64,000 bases of DNA from Chromatiales bacterium (GTDB lineage Bacteria > Pseudomonadota > Gammaproteobacteria > UBA6429 > Thiohalophilaceae). The stretch's first letter is position 1; each line of letters begins with the position of its first letter. The notes beneath the pieces are model-generated. The model saw only the letters and a list, made by a program, of their open reading frames with translations, was not told the DNA's origin and searched no databases. Location: assembly GCA_027032075.1 (NCBI GenBank), contig JALVOC010000159.1:1-64000 (forward strand), written 5' to 3'. Positions 36,848 through 45,445 of this stretch are shown piece after piece. The position numbers were made by a program, and so were the translations under genes.

Positions 36848-36858
36848 ATAGGGCGCGC

Positions 36859-36887
36859 ACTTTACCGAGAGTCTGCGGTATTGTCAA
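36859..36887 (-). promoter_or_regulatory. tRNA-Leu promoter
   Basis: On the minus strand TTGACA (36887-36882) and TAAAGT (36864-36859) are 17 bp apart. The -35 is a perfect consensus. The bases just after the -10 are GCGCGCCC, the GC-rich discriminator typical of stringently controlled stable-RNA promoters. Confidence 0.8.
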
Positions 36888-36979
36888 ATAATAACCCCCT
36901 GTTTGCGTGCCGACTGCGTTACAATGTCTCCCACCTAAGTTATTGAATAGACCGCATTTTGGAGAATCCGGATCACCTT

Positions 36980-39412
36980 ATGAGCAAGAAAAAAAACACC
37001 GATCCCTACGCTGCCAGGGAAGCTGAAAAATACGACAACCCCATTCCGAGCCGGGAATATATCCTGCAACTGCTGGAGCAGGCGGGGCAGCCGATGTCGC
37101 GCAAAGCCATTGCAGAGGCGCTGGGGTTGCATGATGAGGTGTCACTGGAGGCATTGCGCCGCCGGCTGCGCGCCATGGAACGTGATGGCCAGTTGCATTT
37201 CAACCGCCGCAAGGAATACGGCCTGATCAGTAAAATGAATCTGGTGCGGGGGCGGGTTATCGGTCATCCGGACGGGTTTGGTTTCCTGGTGCCGGATGAC
37301 GGCGGGGATGACGTGTTTCTCCCTGCGCGGGAAATGCGCGGCATGATGCACGGTGACAGGGCGCTGGTGAGCGTCACCGGGGTGGATCGGCGCGGCCGGC
37401 GTGAGGGGCTGTTGGTGGAAGTCCTGGAACACGCCAATACCACTCTGGTGGGCCGCCTGTTCATCGAGAACGGCGTTAATTTTGTCGTCCCCGATAACAA
37501 GCGCATTCCGCAGGACGTGTTGATTTCCCGTGAGGATCTGCATGGCGCCCGTCACGGTCAGATCGTGATGGTCAGCATCATCGATTATCCCAACCGCTAC
37601 CGGCAGCCCATCGGGCGGGTGGTGGAGATCCTGGGTGAGCACATGGCGCCGGGGATGGAGATCGATGTCGCCATCCGCTCCCACAGCCTGCCATTGAGCT
37701 GGTCACCCGAGAGTGAGGCGGAAATCGCCGGGCTCAGGGCAGAGGTGAGTGAGCAGGACAAACAGGGCCGGGAGGATATCCGTCATCTGCCGCTGGTCAC
37801 CATCGATGGTGAAGACGCGCGTGATTTCGATGACGCGGTGTTTTGTGAGCGCAATGGCAAAGGCTGGCGATTGCTGGTGGCGATTGCCGATGTTTCCCAC
37901 TATGTGCAGCCGGAAGCCGCCCTGGATGCGGATGCGCGCGAACGCGGTAACTCCGTTTATTTTCCGGAAAGGGTGATCCCCATGCTGCCGGAGATCCTCT
38001 CCAACGGGCTTTGCTCTCTCAACCCGAAGGTGGATCGGCTTTGCATGGTGTGTGACATGCAGTTGAGCCGGCAGGGCAAGCTAACCTCCTGGCAGTTTTA
38101 TCCCGCGGTGATGCATTCCCACGCACGCCTGACCTATACCCAGGTGGCGGCGATGCTGGTCGAAGGGGATGAGGCAACGCGCAGGCAATACACCGAATTG
38201 TTGCCACATCTGGAAGCGCTTTACCAATTGTATAAAGTCATGCGCAAGCGGCGGGAGCAGCGTGGCGCCATCGATTTTGAAACCACCGAAACCCGCATTG
38301 TTTTTGGCGAGCAGCGCAAGATTGAACGCATCGTGCCGCTGGTGCGTAACGATGCGCACAAGCTGATCGAGGAGTTCATGATCACCGCCAACGTGGCGAC
38401 TGCGCGTTTCCTCCTGAAAAACAGGATCCCGGCACTTTATCGTGTGCACGAGGGACCGACAGTAGAAAAACTCGAAGATCTGCGGGCCTTCCTTGCTGAG
38501 TTCGGACTTTATCTCGGCGGTGGCGACAAACCGACCTCGGCGGATTACGCCGCCCTGCTGAGAGAAGTGGAGGGCCGGCCCGATGCACATTTGATCCAGA
38601 CGGTAATGTTGCGCAGCCTGCGGCAGGCCGTTTACAGCCCGGATAACATTGGTCACTTCGGACTGGCATTCGATGCCTATGCCCATTTCACTTCCCCCAT
38701 CCGCCGCTATCCTGATCTGCTGGTTCATCGCGCGATTCGCCATGTGCTTTCGGGAAAGCCGGTTGATACCTACCGCTATGATCATGAAAGCATGGTGTCC
38801 ATGGGCGAGCATTGCTCCCAGACCGAACGGCGCGCCGATGAAGCCACCCGTGATGCGGTGGACTGGTTGAAGTGTGAATACATGCTGGACAAGGTGGGAG
38901 AGGAGTTCGACGGCACCATCAGTTCGGTGACGAGCTTTGGCCTGTTTGTGGAGCTGGATGATATTTATGTCGAAGGCCTGATCCACGTCACCGGGCTGGA
39001 TAATGACTATTACCATTTTGATCCGGTCAAACACCGCATGCTCGGTGAGCGCAGCCGGCAGATATACCGCCTCGGGGATCGTATCCGGGTGCGGGTTGCG
39101 CGGGTGGATCTGGATGAACGTAAAATTGACTTCCAACTTGCCGGCGTGGTCAGTGGCGGGAGGCGTGCCGCGGCAAAATCAGGCAAAAAGAAAAAAAGCA
39201 GGGCAGGAGAGACAGCCGCGGAGGAAAGCGGCAAGAAGAAGACGAGCAAGAAAAAAGGCGGCAAAAAAACCGCCATGAGGAAAAAGTCCCGGGCAAAGAA
39301 AACGGGAAAGAAAAAGGCGGCGAAGAAAAAAACAGCCAAAAAGAAGCCGACAAAGAAAAAGAGCAGCAAGAAGAAAACCGCCAGGAAAAAAACCGGCAAG
39401 CGCCGCCGTTGA
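36980..39412 (+). CDS. rnr: Ribonuclease R
   Basis: An 810-residue processive 3'-5' exoribonuclease acting on structured RNA. Order: an N-terminal winged helix (about 25-80), cold-shock domains, the RNB catalytic domain (TIDGEDARDFDDAVF holds the acidic metal-binding residues), an S1 domain (about 640-725; FDGTISSVTSFGLFVELDD) and a tail of about 80 residues that is mostly Lys, with Ser, Thr, Ala and Arg. ATG 36980 is chosen over an in-frame TTG at 36959. The tail is long even for the family. rlmB follows after 9 bp. Confidence 0.95.
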   Translation: MSKKKNTDPYAAREAEKYDNPIPSREYILQLLEQAGQPMSRKAIAEALGLHDEVSLEALRRRLRAMERDGQLHFNRRKEYGLISKMNLVRGRVIGHPDGFGFLVPDDGGDDVFLPAREMRGMMHGDRALVSVTGVDRRGRREGLLVEVLEHANTTLVGRLFIENGVNFVVPDNKRIPQDVLISREDLHGARHGQIVMVSIIDYPNRYRQPIGRVVEILGEHMAPGMEIDVAIRSHSLPLSWSPESEAEIAGLRAEVSEQDKQGREDIRHLPLVTIDGEDARDFDDAVFCERNGKGWRLLVAIADVSHYVQPEAALDADARERGNSVYFPERVIPMLPEILSNGLCSLNPKVDRLCMVCDMQLSRQGKLTSWQFYPAVMHSHARLTYTQVAAMLVEGDEATRRQYTELLPHLEALYQLYKVMRKRREQRGAIDFETTETRIVFGEQRKIERIVPLVRNDAHKLIEEFMITANVATARFLLKNRIPALYRVHEGPTVEKLEDLRAFLAEFGLYLGGGDKPTSADYAALLREVEGRPDAHLIQTVMLRSLRQAVYSPDNIGHFGLAFDAYAHFTSPIRRYPDLLVHRAIRHVLSGKPVDTYRYDHESMVSMGEHCSQTERRADEATRDAVDWLKCEYMLDKVGEEFDGTISSVTSFGLFVELDDIYVEGLIHVTGLDNDYYHFDPVKHRMLGERSRQIYRLGDRIRVRVARVDLDERKIDFQLAGVVSGGRRAAAKSGKKKKSRAGETAAEESGKKKTSKKKGGKKTAMRKKSRAKKTGKKKAAKKKTAKKKPTKKKSSKKKTARKKTGKRRR

Positions 39413-39421
39413 CAACACGAC

Positions 39422-40177
39422 ATGGCGGAGAAACACATCATCTATGGCCTGCATGCGGTGCAGGCCGCCCTGGAACATGAACCGGACATGTTGCGAGGAG
39501 TTTGGCTGGAGCACAATCGGCGGGACAAACGGGGGCAGCTGCTGGTGAAACTGGCCAGACAGGCAGGTGTGCCACTTCAGCGGGTCGGGCGGGAGGTGCT
39601 GGAGCAAATGGCGCCCGGCGTCCGTCACCAGGGGGTGGTGGCCGAGGTCAGCCGCCAGCCGGCCATGGCAGAAACCGATCTGCAGGCATTGCTCGAGGGA
39701 CTGCAGCAGCCCCCTTTTCTTCTCATCCTCGATGGCGTGCAGGATCCCCACAATCTTGGTGCCTGCCTGCGGACGGCGGATGCGGCGGGAGTGCATGCGG
39801 TGATTGTCCCACGCGACACGGCCTGCGGCTTGACCAGTACGGTGCGCAAGGTCGCATGCGGCGCCGCGGAAACGGTGCCGCTGGTGCAGGTTACCAATCT
39901 GGTGCGTACGATAAAATCCTTGCAGGCGGCGGGGATCTGGATCATGGGGACCGATGCGGCAGCCGAGCGAAGCCTGTATGAAACCGATTTGCAGGGTCCG
40001 CTGGCGCTGGTACTCGGTGCAGAAGGCAAGGGATTGCGCCGGCTGACGCGAGAGGCGTGCGACACCCTGGTGAATCTGCCGATGTTCGGGACGGTACAAA
40101 GCCTGAATGTCTCAGTCTCCGCCGGGATCTGTTTATACGAAGCGGTCCGTCAGAGAAGGGAAAATCGGCAGGAGTAA
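39422..40177 (+). CDS. rlmB: 23S rRNA (guanosine-2251-2'-O)-methyltransferase
   Basis: A 251-residue SPOUT methyltransferase of the TrmH/RlmB family, methylating the peptidyl-transferase P-loop of 23S rRNA. An N-terminal RNA-binding domain (IIYGLHAVQAALEH) precedes the knotted SAM domain with LDGVQDPHNLGACLRTADAA, LVLGAEGKGLRRL and LPMFGTVQSLNVSVSAGICL. It lies next to rnr, the usual gammaproteobacterial order. Confidence 0.95.
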   Translation: MAEKHIIYGLHAVQAALEHEPDMLRGVWLEHNRRDKRGQLLVKLARQAGVPLQRVGREVLEQMAPGVRHQGVVAEVSRQPAMAETDLQALLEGLQQPPFLLILDGVQDPHNLGACLRTADAAGVHAVIVPRDTACGLTSTVRKVACGAAETVPLVQVTNLVRTIKSLQAAGIWIMGTDAAAERSLYETDLQGPLALVLGAEGKGLRRLTREACDTLVNLPMFGTVQSLNVSVSAGICLYEAVRQRRENRQE

Positions 40178-40266
40178 GTGGCAGGGAAAGGACAGGTAAA
40201 AACCGGCAGGGCGAATAATACTGATAAATCAAATACTTGCAGCCGATGCTGCGGCTATCTTTTCCC

Positions 40267-40296
40267 TTGTACCTTTGCCCTGATTTTCAGTACAAT
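40267..40296 (+). promoter_or_regulatory. Promoter of the rpsF operon
   Basis: TTGTAC (40267-40272) and TACAAT (40291-40296) are 18 bp apart. The stretch TTTTCAGTACAAT is shared exactly with the rpsP promoter at 58495-58507, hinting at common control of ribosomal protein genes. Confidence 0.6.
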
Positions 40297-40357
40297 ACCC
40301 GGCCTTTGATGCACCGCAAGCAACGGTGTGTCAGCGACAATTTGTTATTCACTCCTT

Positions 40358-40400
40358 GCCTCACCGTTAAGCGGGAGGCTTGATAGCCGAAGGGAGCATT
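40358..40400 (+). promoter_or_regulatory. rpsF leader hairpin (possible S6:S18 site)
   Basis: GCCTC-A-CCG (40358-40366) pairs with CGGGAGGC (40372-40379) around TTAAG, leaving one bulged A. The leader continues AGCCGAAGGGAGC to the start codon. Its position just before rpsF and the CCG element recall the S6:S18 autoregulatory leader motif; the match was made by eye only. Confidence 0.35.
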
Positions 40401-40784
40401 ATGCGACATTACGAAATCGTGTTTCTGGTCCATCCTGACCAGAGCGAGCAGGTTCCTGCCATGCTCGAACGTTACTGTTCCACCATCGAGGCCGATGGCG
40501 GCAAAATCCACCGCCTTGAAGACTGGGGCCGGCGTCAACTGGCGTATCCGATTCAGAAGATCCACAAGGCCCATTATGTTTTGATGAACATCGAATGCAA
40601 TCAGGCCGTGCTGGATGAACTTACCAGTGGCTTCCGCTTCAATGACGCGGTGATCCGTAACCTGGTCATTCGTCGTGATCACGCCATTACTGAAGCTTCA
40701 CCCCTGGCGAAGAGAGACGAAGGCAAAGAAGAGCGGGTGCCGGAAGCAAAAGCGCCTGAAGCCGAAGCGGCTGTCGAAGCCTGA
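40401..40784 (+). CDS. rpsF: 30S ribosomal protein S6
   Basis: A 127-residue ribosomal protein beginning [34 protein letters not shown] and HYVLMNIEC are typical. The C terminus is an acidic, Ala/Glu-rich tail. GGGAG lies six bases ahead of ATG 40401. priB is absent between rpsF and rpsR. Confidence 0.97.
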   Translation: MRHYEIVFLVHPDQSEQVPAMLERYCSTIEADGGKIHRLEDWGRRQLAYPIQKIHKAHYVLMNIECNQAVLDELTSGFRFNDAVIRNLVIRRDHAITEASPLAKRDEGKEERVPEAKAPEAEAAVEA

Positions 40785-40849
40785 TTGGATAAACGAAACA
40801 ATCCGGTGCTGGAACTGTTACCACACCGTTGCATTTAAGGAATCTGAAT

Positions 40850-41077
40850 ATGTCACGTTATTTTCGTCGTAGAAAATTCTGCCGTTTTACCGCAGAAGGT
40901 ATTGAGGAGATTGATTACAAGGATCTCAATTTACTCAAAGCCAATATCACGGAAAGCGGAAAAATCGTACCCAGCCGTATCACCGGTACCAAATCCCGTT
41001 ACCAGCGCCAGCTGGCGACAGCAGTGAAGCGTGCCCGTTACCTGGCGCTGTTGCCATACACGGATTCGCACAAATAA
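40850..41077 (+). CDS. rpsR: 30S ribosomal protein S18
   Basis: A 75-residue ribosomal protein that pairs with S6 on the platform. [20 protein letters not shown] and SKSRYQRQ-like sequence ([20 protein letters not shown]) are typical. ATG 40850 follows AAGGA. Confidence 0.97.
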   Translation: MSRYFRRRKFCRFTAEGIEEIDYKDLNLLKANITESGKIVPSRITGTKSRYQRQLATAVKRARYLALLPYTDSHK

Positions 41078-41115
41078 TTATCGTGCGTATCCCGGCATAG
41101 GCAGGACATTTGCCG

Positions 41116-42045
41116 ATGCGTGCCATCGCCGCTTACATCATGCGCGGCCGGATGCAGGCCATTATTGCAACATCGGGTCTGGGCATCTTCGCGCTTTTGC
41201 TGATGCCCCTGAGCTGGCCGTTGAGCTACCTGAGTGCTGCTGCGGTTGGCCTGGTTACCCTGGTACAGGGGCCAAAAGAAGGGTTGTTGAATGTCGCAGG
41301 TGCGATGCTCTTTGTCGCAGTCATGATGGGAATGGCGACGGGGCAGCCGCTGGTGGCAGGCGGTTTTTCCATCAGCATGTGGTTGCCGGCGTTTTTGCTG
41401 GCCTGGGTGTTGTACCTGAGCCGCTCCTTTGCCCTGGTGCTGATCATCAATGCCGTGCTGGGATGGGGCCTGATAACCGTTGTCTACCTGCTGCTGCCGG
41501 ATCCGGCGGGGTGGTGGTACGGTTATTTTACCGAGCAGGTGGTGCCGGCGATGAAACAGGTCGGCATGGAAATTCCTGATGAAGCCGCCTTCACGGAGAC
41601 GCTGAAACACTCCAGCCGGCTGATGACCGGTGTGCTGGTGGCTTTCATCAGTTTGGGCGTGGCGATCAGTCTGGTGATCGCGCGCTGGTGGCAGGCACTG
41701 TTGTTCCGCCCCGGCGCGTTTGGTGAGGAATTCCGCCGGCTGAGACTGGGCAAGCCGATATCCGCCATCGGAATCGTACTGGTGCTGTTGAGCACCATGG
41801 TTTCCGGCCAGTTGCAGGAGTGGAGTCTCAACCTGCTGCTGGTGGGAATCGTGCTGTTTATGTTTCAGGGGCTGGCGGTCGGTCATGCCTGGGCAAAGCA
41901 GCGTGCGGCGAACCAGGCCTGGCTGGTCGCCATGTATGTGATCATTGTTTTCACCATCCCTTATGGCGGGATGTTTGCTGCCGTCATCGGCCTGCTGGAC
42001 AATGGTATGGATTTTCGCGCCCGTTTTCGCAATACCACCGGTTGA
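41116..42045 (+). CDS. DUF2232 multi-pass membrane protein
   Basis: A 309-residue inner-membrane protein with about eight hydrophobic segments, of the DUF2232/YybS-like family. Such proteins often sit between rpsR and rplI in gammaproteobacteria, as here. ATG 41116 is preferred over TTG 41110. Function unknown; the fold recalls small-molecule (ECF-type) transport components. Confidence 0.8.
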   Translation: MRAIAAYIMRGRMQAIIATSGLGIFALLLMPLSWPLSYLSAAAVGLVTLVQGPKEGLLNVAGAMLFVAVMMGMATGQPLVAGGFSISMWLPAFLLAWVLYLSRSFALVLIINAVLGWGLITVVYLLLPDPAGWWYGYFTEQVVPAMKQVGMEIPDEAAFTETLKHSSRLMTGVLVAFISLGVAISLVIARWWQALLFRPGAFGEEFRRLRLGKPISAIGIVLVLLSTMVSGQLQEWSLNLLLVGIVLFMFQGLAVGHAWAKQRAANQAWLVAMYVIIVFTIPYGGMFAAVIGLLDNGMDFRARFRNTTG

Positions 42046-42084
42046 TGCGGGCACACTGTAATTACTGAGATCGAGGAAAGTGTT

Positions 42085-42534
42085 ATGGAAGTCATTCTGC
42101 TGGAAAAAGTAGCCAACCTTGGCGATCTGGGAGACAAGGTCACGGTTCGTCCGGGTTATGGCCGTAATTATCTGGTACCGAGCAAGAAAGCGGTGCCGGC
42201 CAACAAAGAGAACATCGCCATGTTCGAAGCGCGCCGCGCCGAACTGGAAAAGGCGGCAGCGGAAGCGTTGCAGGCAGCGCAGGAACGTGCTGGCAAGCTG
42301 GAAGCCCTGGCAGTGGTGACCATTGCCAGTAATGCCGGTGAAGAAGGCAAATTGTTCGGCTCCGTCACGGTGGCCGACATCGCTGAAGCCATCACCGCAG
42401 CGGGTGTGGAAACACAAAAACGCGAAGTCAGCCTGCCGGAAGGCCCGATTCACCACGTTGGTGAATACGAAGTGGACATTCATCTGCACTCCGACGTGAC
42501 CCAGAGCATCAAGGTCATGGTTGTTGCTGAATAA
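42085..42534 (+). CDS. rplI: 50S ribosomal protein L9
   Basis: A 149-residue ribosomal protein with a globular N domain ([19 protein letters not shown], then [12 protein letters not shown]), a long connecting helix and a C-terminal rRNA-binding domain. A strong terminator follows 65 bp after the stop. Confidence 0.97.
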   Translation: MEVILLEKVANLGDLGDKVTVRPGYGRNYLVPSKKAVPANKENIAMFEARRAELEKAAAEALQAAQERAGKLEALAVVTIASNAGEEGKLFGSVTVADIAEAITAAGVETQKREVSLPEGPIHHVGEYEVDIHLHSDVTQSIKVMVVAE

Positions 42535-42598
42535 ATCGTTACCGCAGCAGCCGGTATCGCCAGGCCTGTCAAGGCCTGTAGCTGGCACACAATTTGCG

Positions 42599-42626
42599 CG
42601 GCCCCGGAAGGGGCCGTTTTTGTTTT
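42599..42626 (+). terminator. Intrinsic terminator after rplI
   Basis: CGGCCCC (42599-42605) pairs with GGGGCCG (42610-42616) around the GGAA loop and is followed by TTTTTGTTTT. It ends the rpsF-rpsR-DUF2232-rplI operon. Confidence 0.9.
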
Positions 42627-42850
42627 AGCGGCGCTTTATTTTTATTTTGCCTGTTTTGTAAATTTCAACTTATTTTACACCTTGGGATTTGCTATTCTGA
42701 AAGACACCTCCGCGAGGGCAGCAAGGTGCCCGGAATGATAAAAGTCACGGATAATTCTTCAGCAAGTGACGTTTCGGGTCCGGCCCGGTTGGGGGTAGAG
42801 GGTGATTCAGGCATAAATTGTCATTCGACGCATTTTTTCTGGAGATAACA
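42627..42850. other. Leader and promoter region of dnaB
   Basis: No gene is seen. An extended -10 (TGCTATTCT, hexamer 42693-42698) lacks a good -35. A short hairpin (CACCT/AGGTG, about 42705-42726) lies in the expected leader. Confidence 0.35.
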
Positions 42851-44251
42851 TTGCAAGAGCTGGTTTACCCATCTTCGGGTGTCGATGGTGCTGCTGAAGC
42901 GCTGAAGGTTCCTCCCCATTCAATCGAAGCGGAACAGGCGGTACTGGGTGGTTTGATGATCGATAACAGCACCTGGGATCAGGTTGCTGATATACTCGCC
43001 GAGGCCGATTTCTACCGCCGGGATCACCGTCTTATTTTTCGTGCTGTCGCCATGCTGGCCGAAGAGGGACAGCCCTACGATGCGGTCACCCTGTCGGAAT
43101 GGCTGGACAACCATAATGAGCTGGATGCGGCAGGCGGTCTGGCTTACCTGGGTTCCCTGGCAAAGAACACCCCTACCGCCGCCAATATCAAGGCCTACGC
43201 GGCCATCGTGCGCGAACGCTCCGTACTCCGCCAGCTGATCCGTGTGTCCACCGATATCGCCGGCATGGCCTACAATCCCGAGGGCAGGAGCAGCGCGGAC
43301 ATCCTCGATGCCGCGGAAAAACAGGTTTTTGATATCGCCGAGCAGGGTGCACGCTCCCGCTCCGGTTATGCCCCGATCAAGGAATTGCTGGTAAAAGCAG
43401 TGGATCGCATCGATACCCTCTATCAGAACGAATCGAATTACACCGGCATTCCCACCGGCTTCAATGATTTCGATGAAATGACCTCCGGCCTGCAAAACTC
43501 GGATCTGATCATCGTTGCCGGCCGCCCCTCCATGGGCAAGACGACGTTTGCGATGAACCTGGTGGAACATGCCGCGATCAAGCACCGTTCACCCGTCCTG
43601 GTGTTCAGTATGGAAATGCCGGGTGAACAACTGGTGATGCGCATGATGTCTTCCCTGGGACGCATCAACCAGCACAAGATCCGTACTGGTAAACTGGAGG
43701 ACACCGATTGGCCGCGCCTGACGTCGGCGGTGGGGATCCTCAACGATGCGCCCATCTTTATCGATGACACCCCCGGTCTGACGCCGATGGAAATACGCGC
43801 ACGTGCCCGGCGCATCAAGCGCGAACATGGTCTGGGGATGATCGTTATCGACTACCTGCAATTGATGCAGGGGACGCGGGGTAACAATGAAAACCGCGCA
43901 ACGGAAATTTCCGAAATTTCCCGTTCCCTCAAGGGGCTTGCGAAGGAACTCAATATCCCGGTGGTTGCGCTGTCGCAGCTCAATCGCGGACTGGAGCAAC
44001 GCCCCAACAAGCGGCCGATCATGTCGGACCTGCGTGAATCGGGTGCGATTGAACAGGATGCCGACGTGATCATCTTCATTTACCGCGACGAGGTGTATAA
44101 CGAAGACAGCCCTGACAAGGGGACGGCGGAAATCATCATCGGCAAACAGCGTAACGGCCCTATCGGCATGTCGCGTCTGACCTTCCTCGGGCAATTCACC
44201 CGTTTTGAAAACTATATTCAAAGCGATGCATACAATGAGGACTATGCATGA
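42851..44251 (+). CDS. dnaB: Replicative DNA helicase DnaB
   Basis: A 466-residue hexameric 5'-3' helicase of the replication fork. The N domain starts with PPHSIEAEQAVLGGLMID and the RecA-like domain has Walker A GRPSMGKTT, Walker B GMIVIDYLQLM and QQ-like LSQLNRGLEQR. The start is TTG 42851: TGGAG lies six bases ahead and no ATG fits between it and the conserved region. An in-frame TTG at 42818 lacks such a site. The stop overlaps the alr start (ATGA). Confidence 0.96.
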   Translation: MQELVYPSSGVDGAAEALKVPPHSIEAEQAVLGGLMIDNSTWDQVADILAEADFYRRDHRLIFRAVAMLAEEGQPYDAVTLSEWLDNHNELDAAGGLAYLGSLAKNTPTAANIKAYAAIVRERSVLRQLIRVSTDIAGMAYNPEGRSSADILDAAEKQVFDIAEQGARSRSGYAPIKELLVKAVDRIDTLYQNESNYTGIPTGFNDFDEMTSGLQNSDLIIVAGRPSMGKTTFAMNLVEHAAIKHRSPVLVFSMEMPGEQLVMRMMSSLGRINQHKIRTGKLEDTDWPRLTSAVGILNDAPIFIDDTPGLTPMEIRARARRIKREHGLGMIVIDYLQLMQGTRGNNENRATEISEISRSLKGLAKELNIPVVALSQLNRGLEQRPNKRPIMSDLRESGAIEQDADVIIFIYRDEVYNEDSPDKGTAEIIIGKQRNGPIGMSRLTFLGQFTRFENYIQSDAYNEDYA

Positions 44252-45324
44252 CCCGGGCCGCACGGGCACTCATTAATCTTTCCTCCCTGCGGCATAACCT
44301 TTCGGTTGCCAAAAAGCATACGCCTGAAGCCAGGCAACTCGCCATTATCAAAGCCAATGGCTATGGTCATGGCATTGAAGAGGTGGCGCAGGCGCTGAGT
44401 GCGGCGGATGCCTTCGGTGTGGCGTGTCTGGAAGAAGCACTTTGCCTGCGGGAAGCCGGTATTAAACAACCGATTGTATTGCTGGAAGGGGTGATGTATG
44501 CGGATGATCTGCCGCTGGTGCGCGAGCATCACCTGCAGCTGGTCGTTCATCAGATTGAACAGGTGGAGATGCTGGAGAACTCCCCCGGTGTTCCCATTCC
44601 GGTGTGGTTGAAAGTGGATACCGGTATGCACCGTCTCGGGATATTGCCGGGTGAAGCCCCCGCCATCTATCAACGACTTGTCGAGGCAAGCGCGGTTGCT
44701 TCGCCGGTGCGTCTGATGACACACCTGGCGAATGCGGATGATCGGCGGGATGATACCACCATGCGGCAGATTTATCTGTTTACGCCGATCGCGTCATCGT
44801 TGCACACGGAAACCAGTATTGCCAACTCCGCCGGTATTCTGGGCTGGCCGGCCAGCCACAGCGAGTGGGTGCGTCCGGGCATCATGCTGTATGGCGTCTC
44901 ACCGTTTTTGGGGTCGACCGCGGCAAATCACGATCTCAAGCCGGTGATGACACTGCAATCGGAAGTGATCGCGATCAACAAACACCAACGGGGAGATCAT
45001 ATCGGTTATGGTGGCACCTGGCGTTGTCCGGAAACCATGCCGGTGGGTGTGGTGGCGATTGGCTATGGGGATGGCTACCCCCGGCATGCACTCAGCGGTA
45101 CGCCGATTCTGGTCAATGGCAAACGCACCCAGGTGATAGGGCGTGTCTCCATGGATATGCTGTGTGTGGATCTGCGTGGTTGTCCGGGGACGCATATCGG
45201 CGATCCGGTGGTATTATGGGGCGAAGGCCTGCCGGTGGAGGAGGTTGCCGAAAAAGCGGCAACCATTGCATACGAACTGCTGTGCAAGATCACCTCCCGC
45301 GTGAATTTTGAGTATCTTGATTAG
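44248..45324 (+). CDS. alr: Alanine racemase
   Basis: A 358-residue PLP enzyme making D-alanine for peptidoglycan. The PLP lysine is in AIIKANGYGHGIEE near the N terminus, and the catalytic tyrosine region is GYGGTWRCPETMPVGVVAIG. GRVSMDMLCVDL is typical of the C-terminal beta domain. It is translationally coupled to dnaB through ATGA. Confidence 0.96.
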   Translation: MTRAARALINLSSLRHNLSVAKKHTPEARQLAIIKANGYGHGIEEVAQALSAADAFGVACLEEALCLREAGIKQPIVLLEGVMYADDLPLVREHHLQLVVHQIEQVEMLENSPGVPIPVWLKVDTGMHRLGILPGEAPAIYQRLVEASAVASPVRLMTHLANADDRRDDTTMRQIYLFTPIASSLHTETSIANSAGILGWPASHSEWVRPGIMLYGVSPFLGSTAANHDLKPVMTLQSEVIAINKHQRGDHIGYGGTWRCPETMPVGVVAIGYGDGYPRHALSGTPILVNGKRTQVIGRVSMDMLCVDLRGCPGTHIGDPVVLWGEGLPVEEVAEKAATIAYELLCKITSRVNFEYLD

Positions 45325-45445
45325 CAGGTACTCCCCCTGCCGCAATGAAGATTCTTCTCTCAGGCCCGGGCGGCAGTGGTGCGGGAAATCGAGATGTTTC
45401 GTCTACACGTATGGGTGAAGCGCCGAGGGTAATTCTGTCTTCTGC

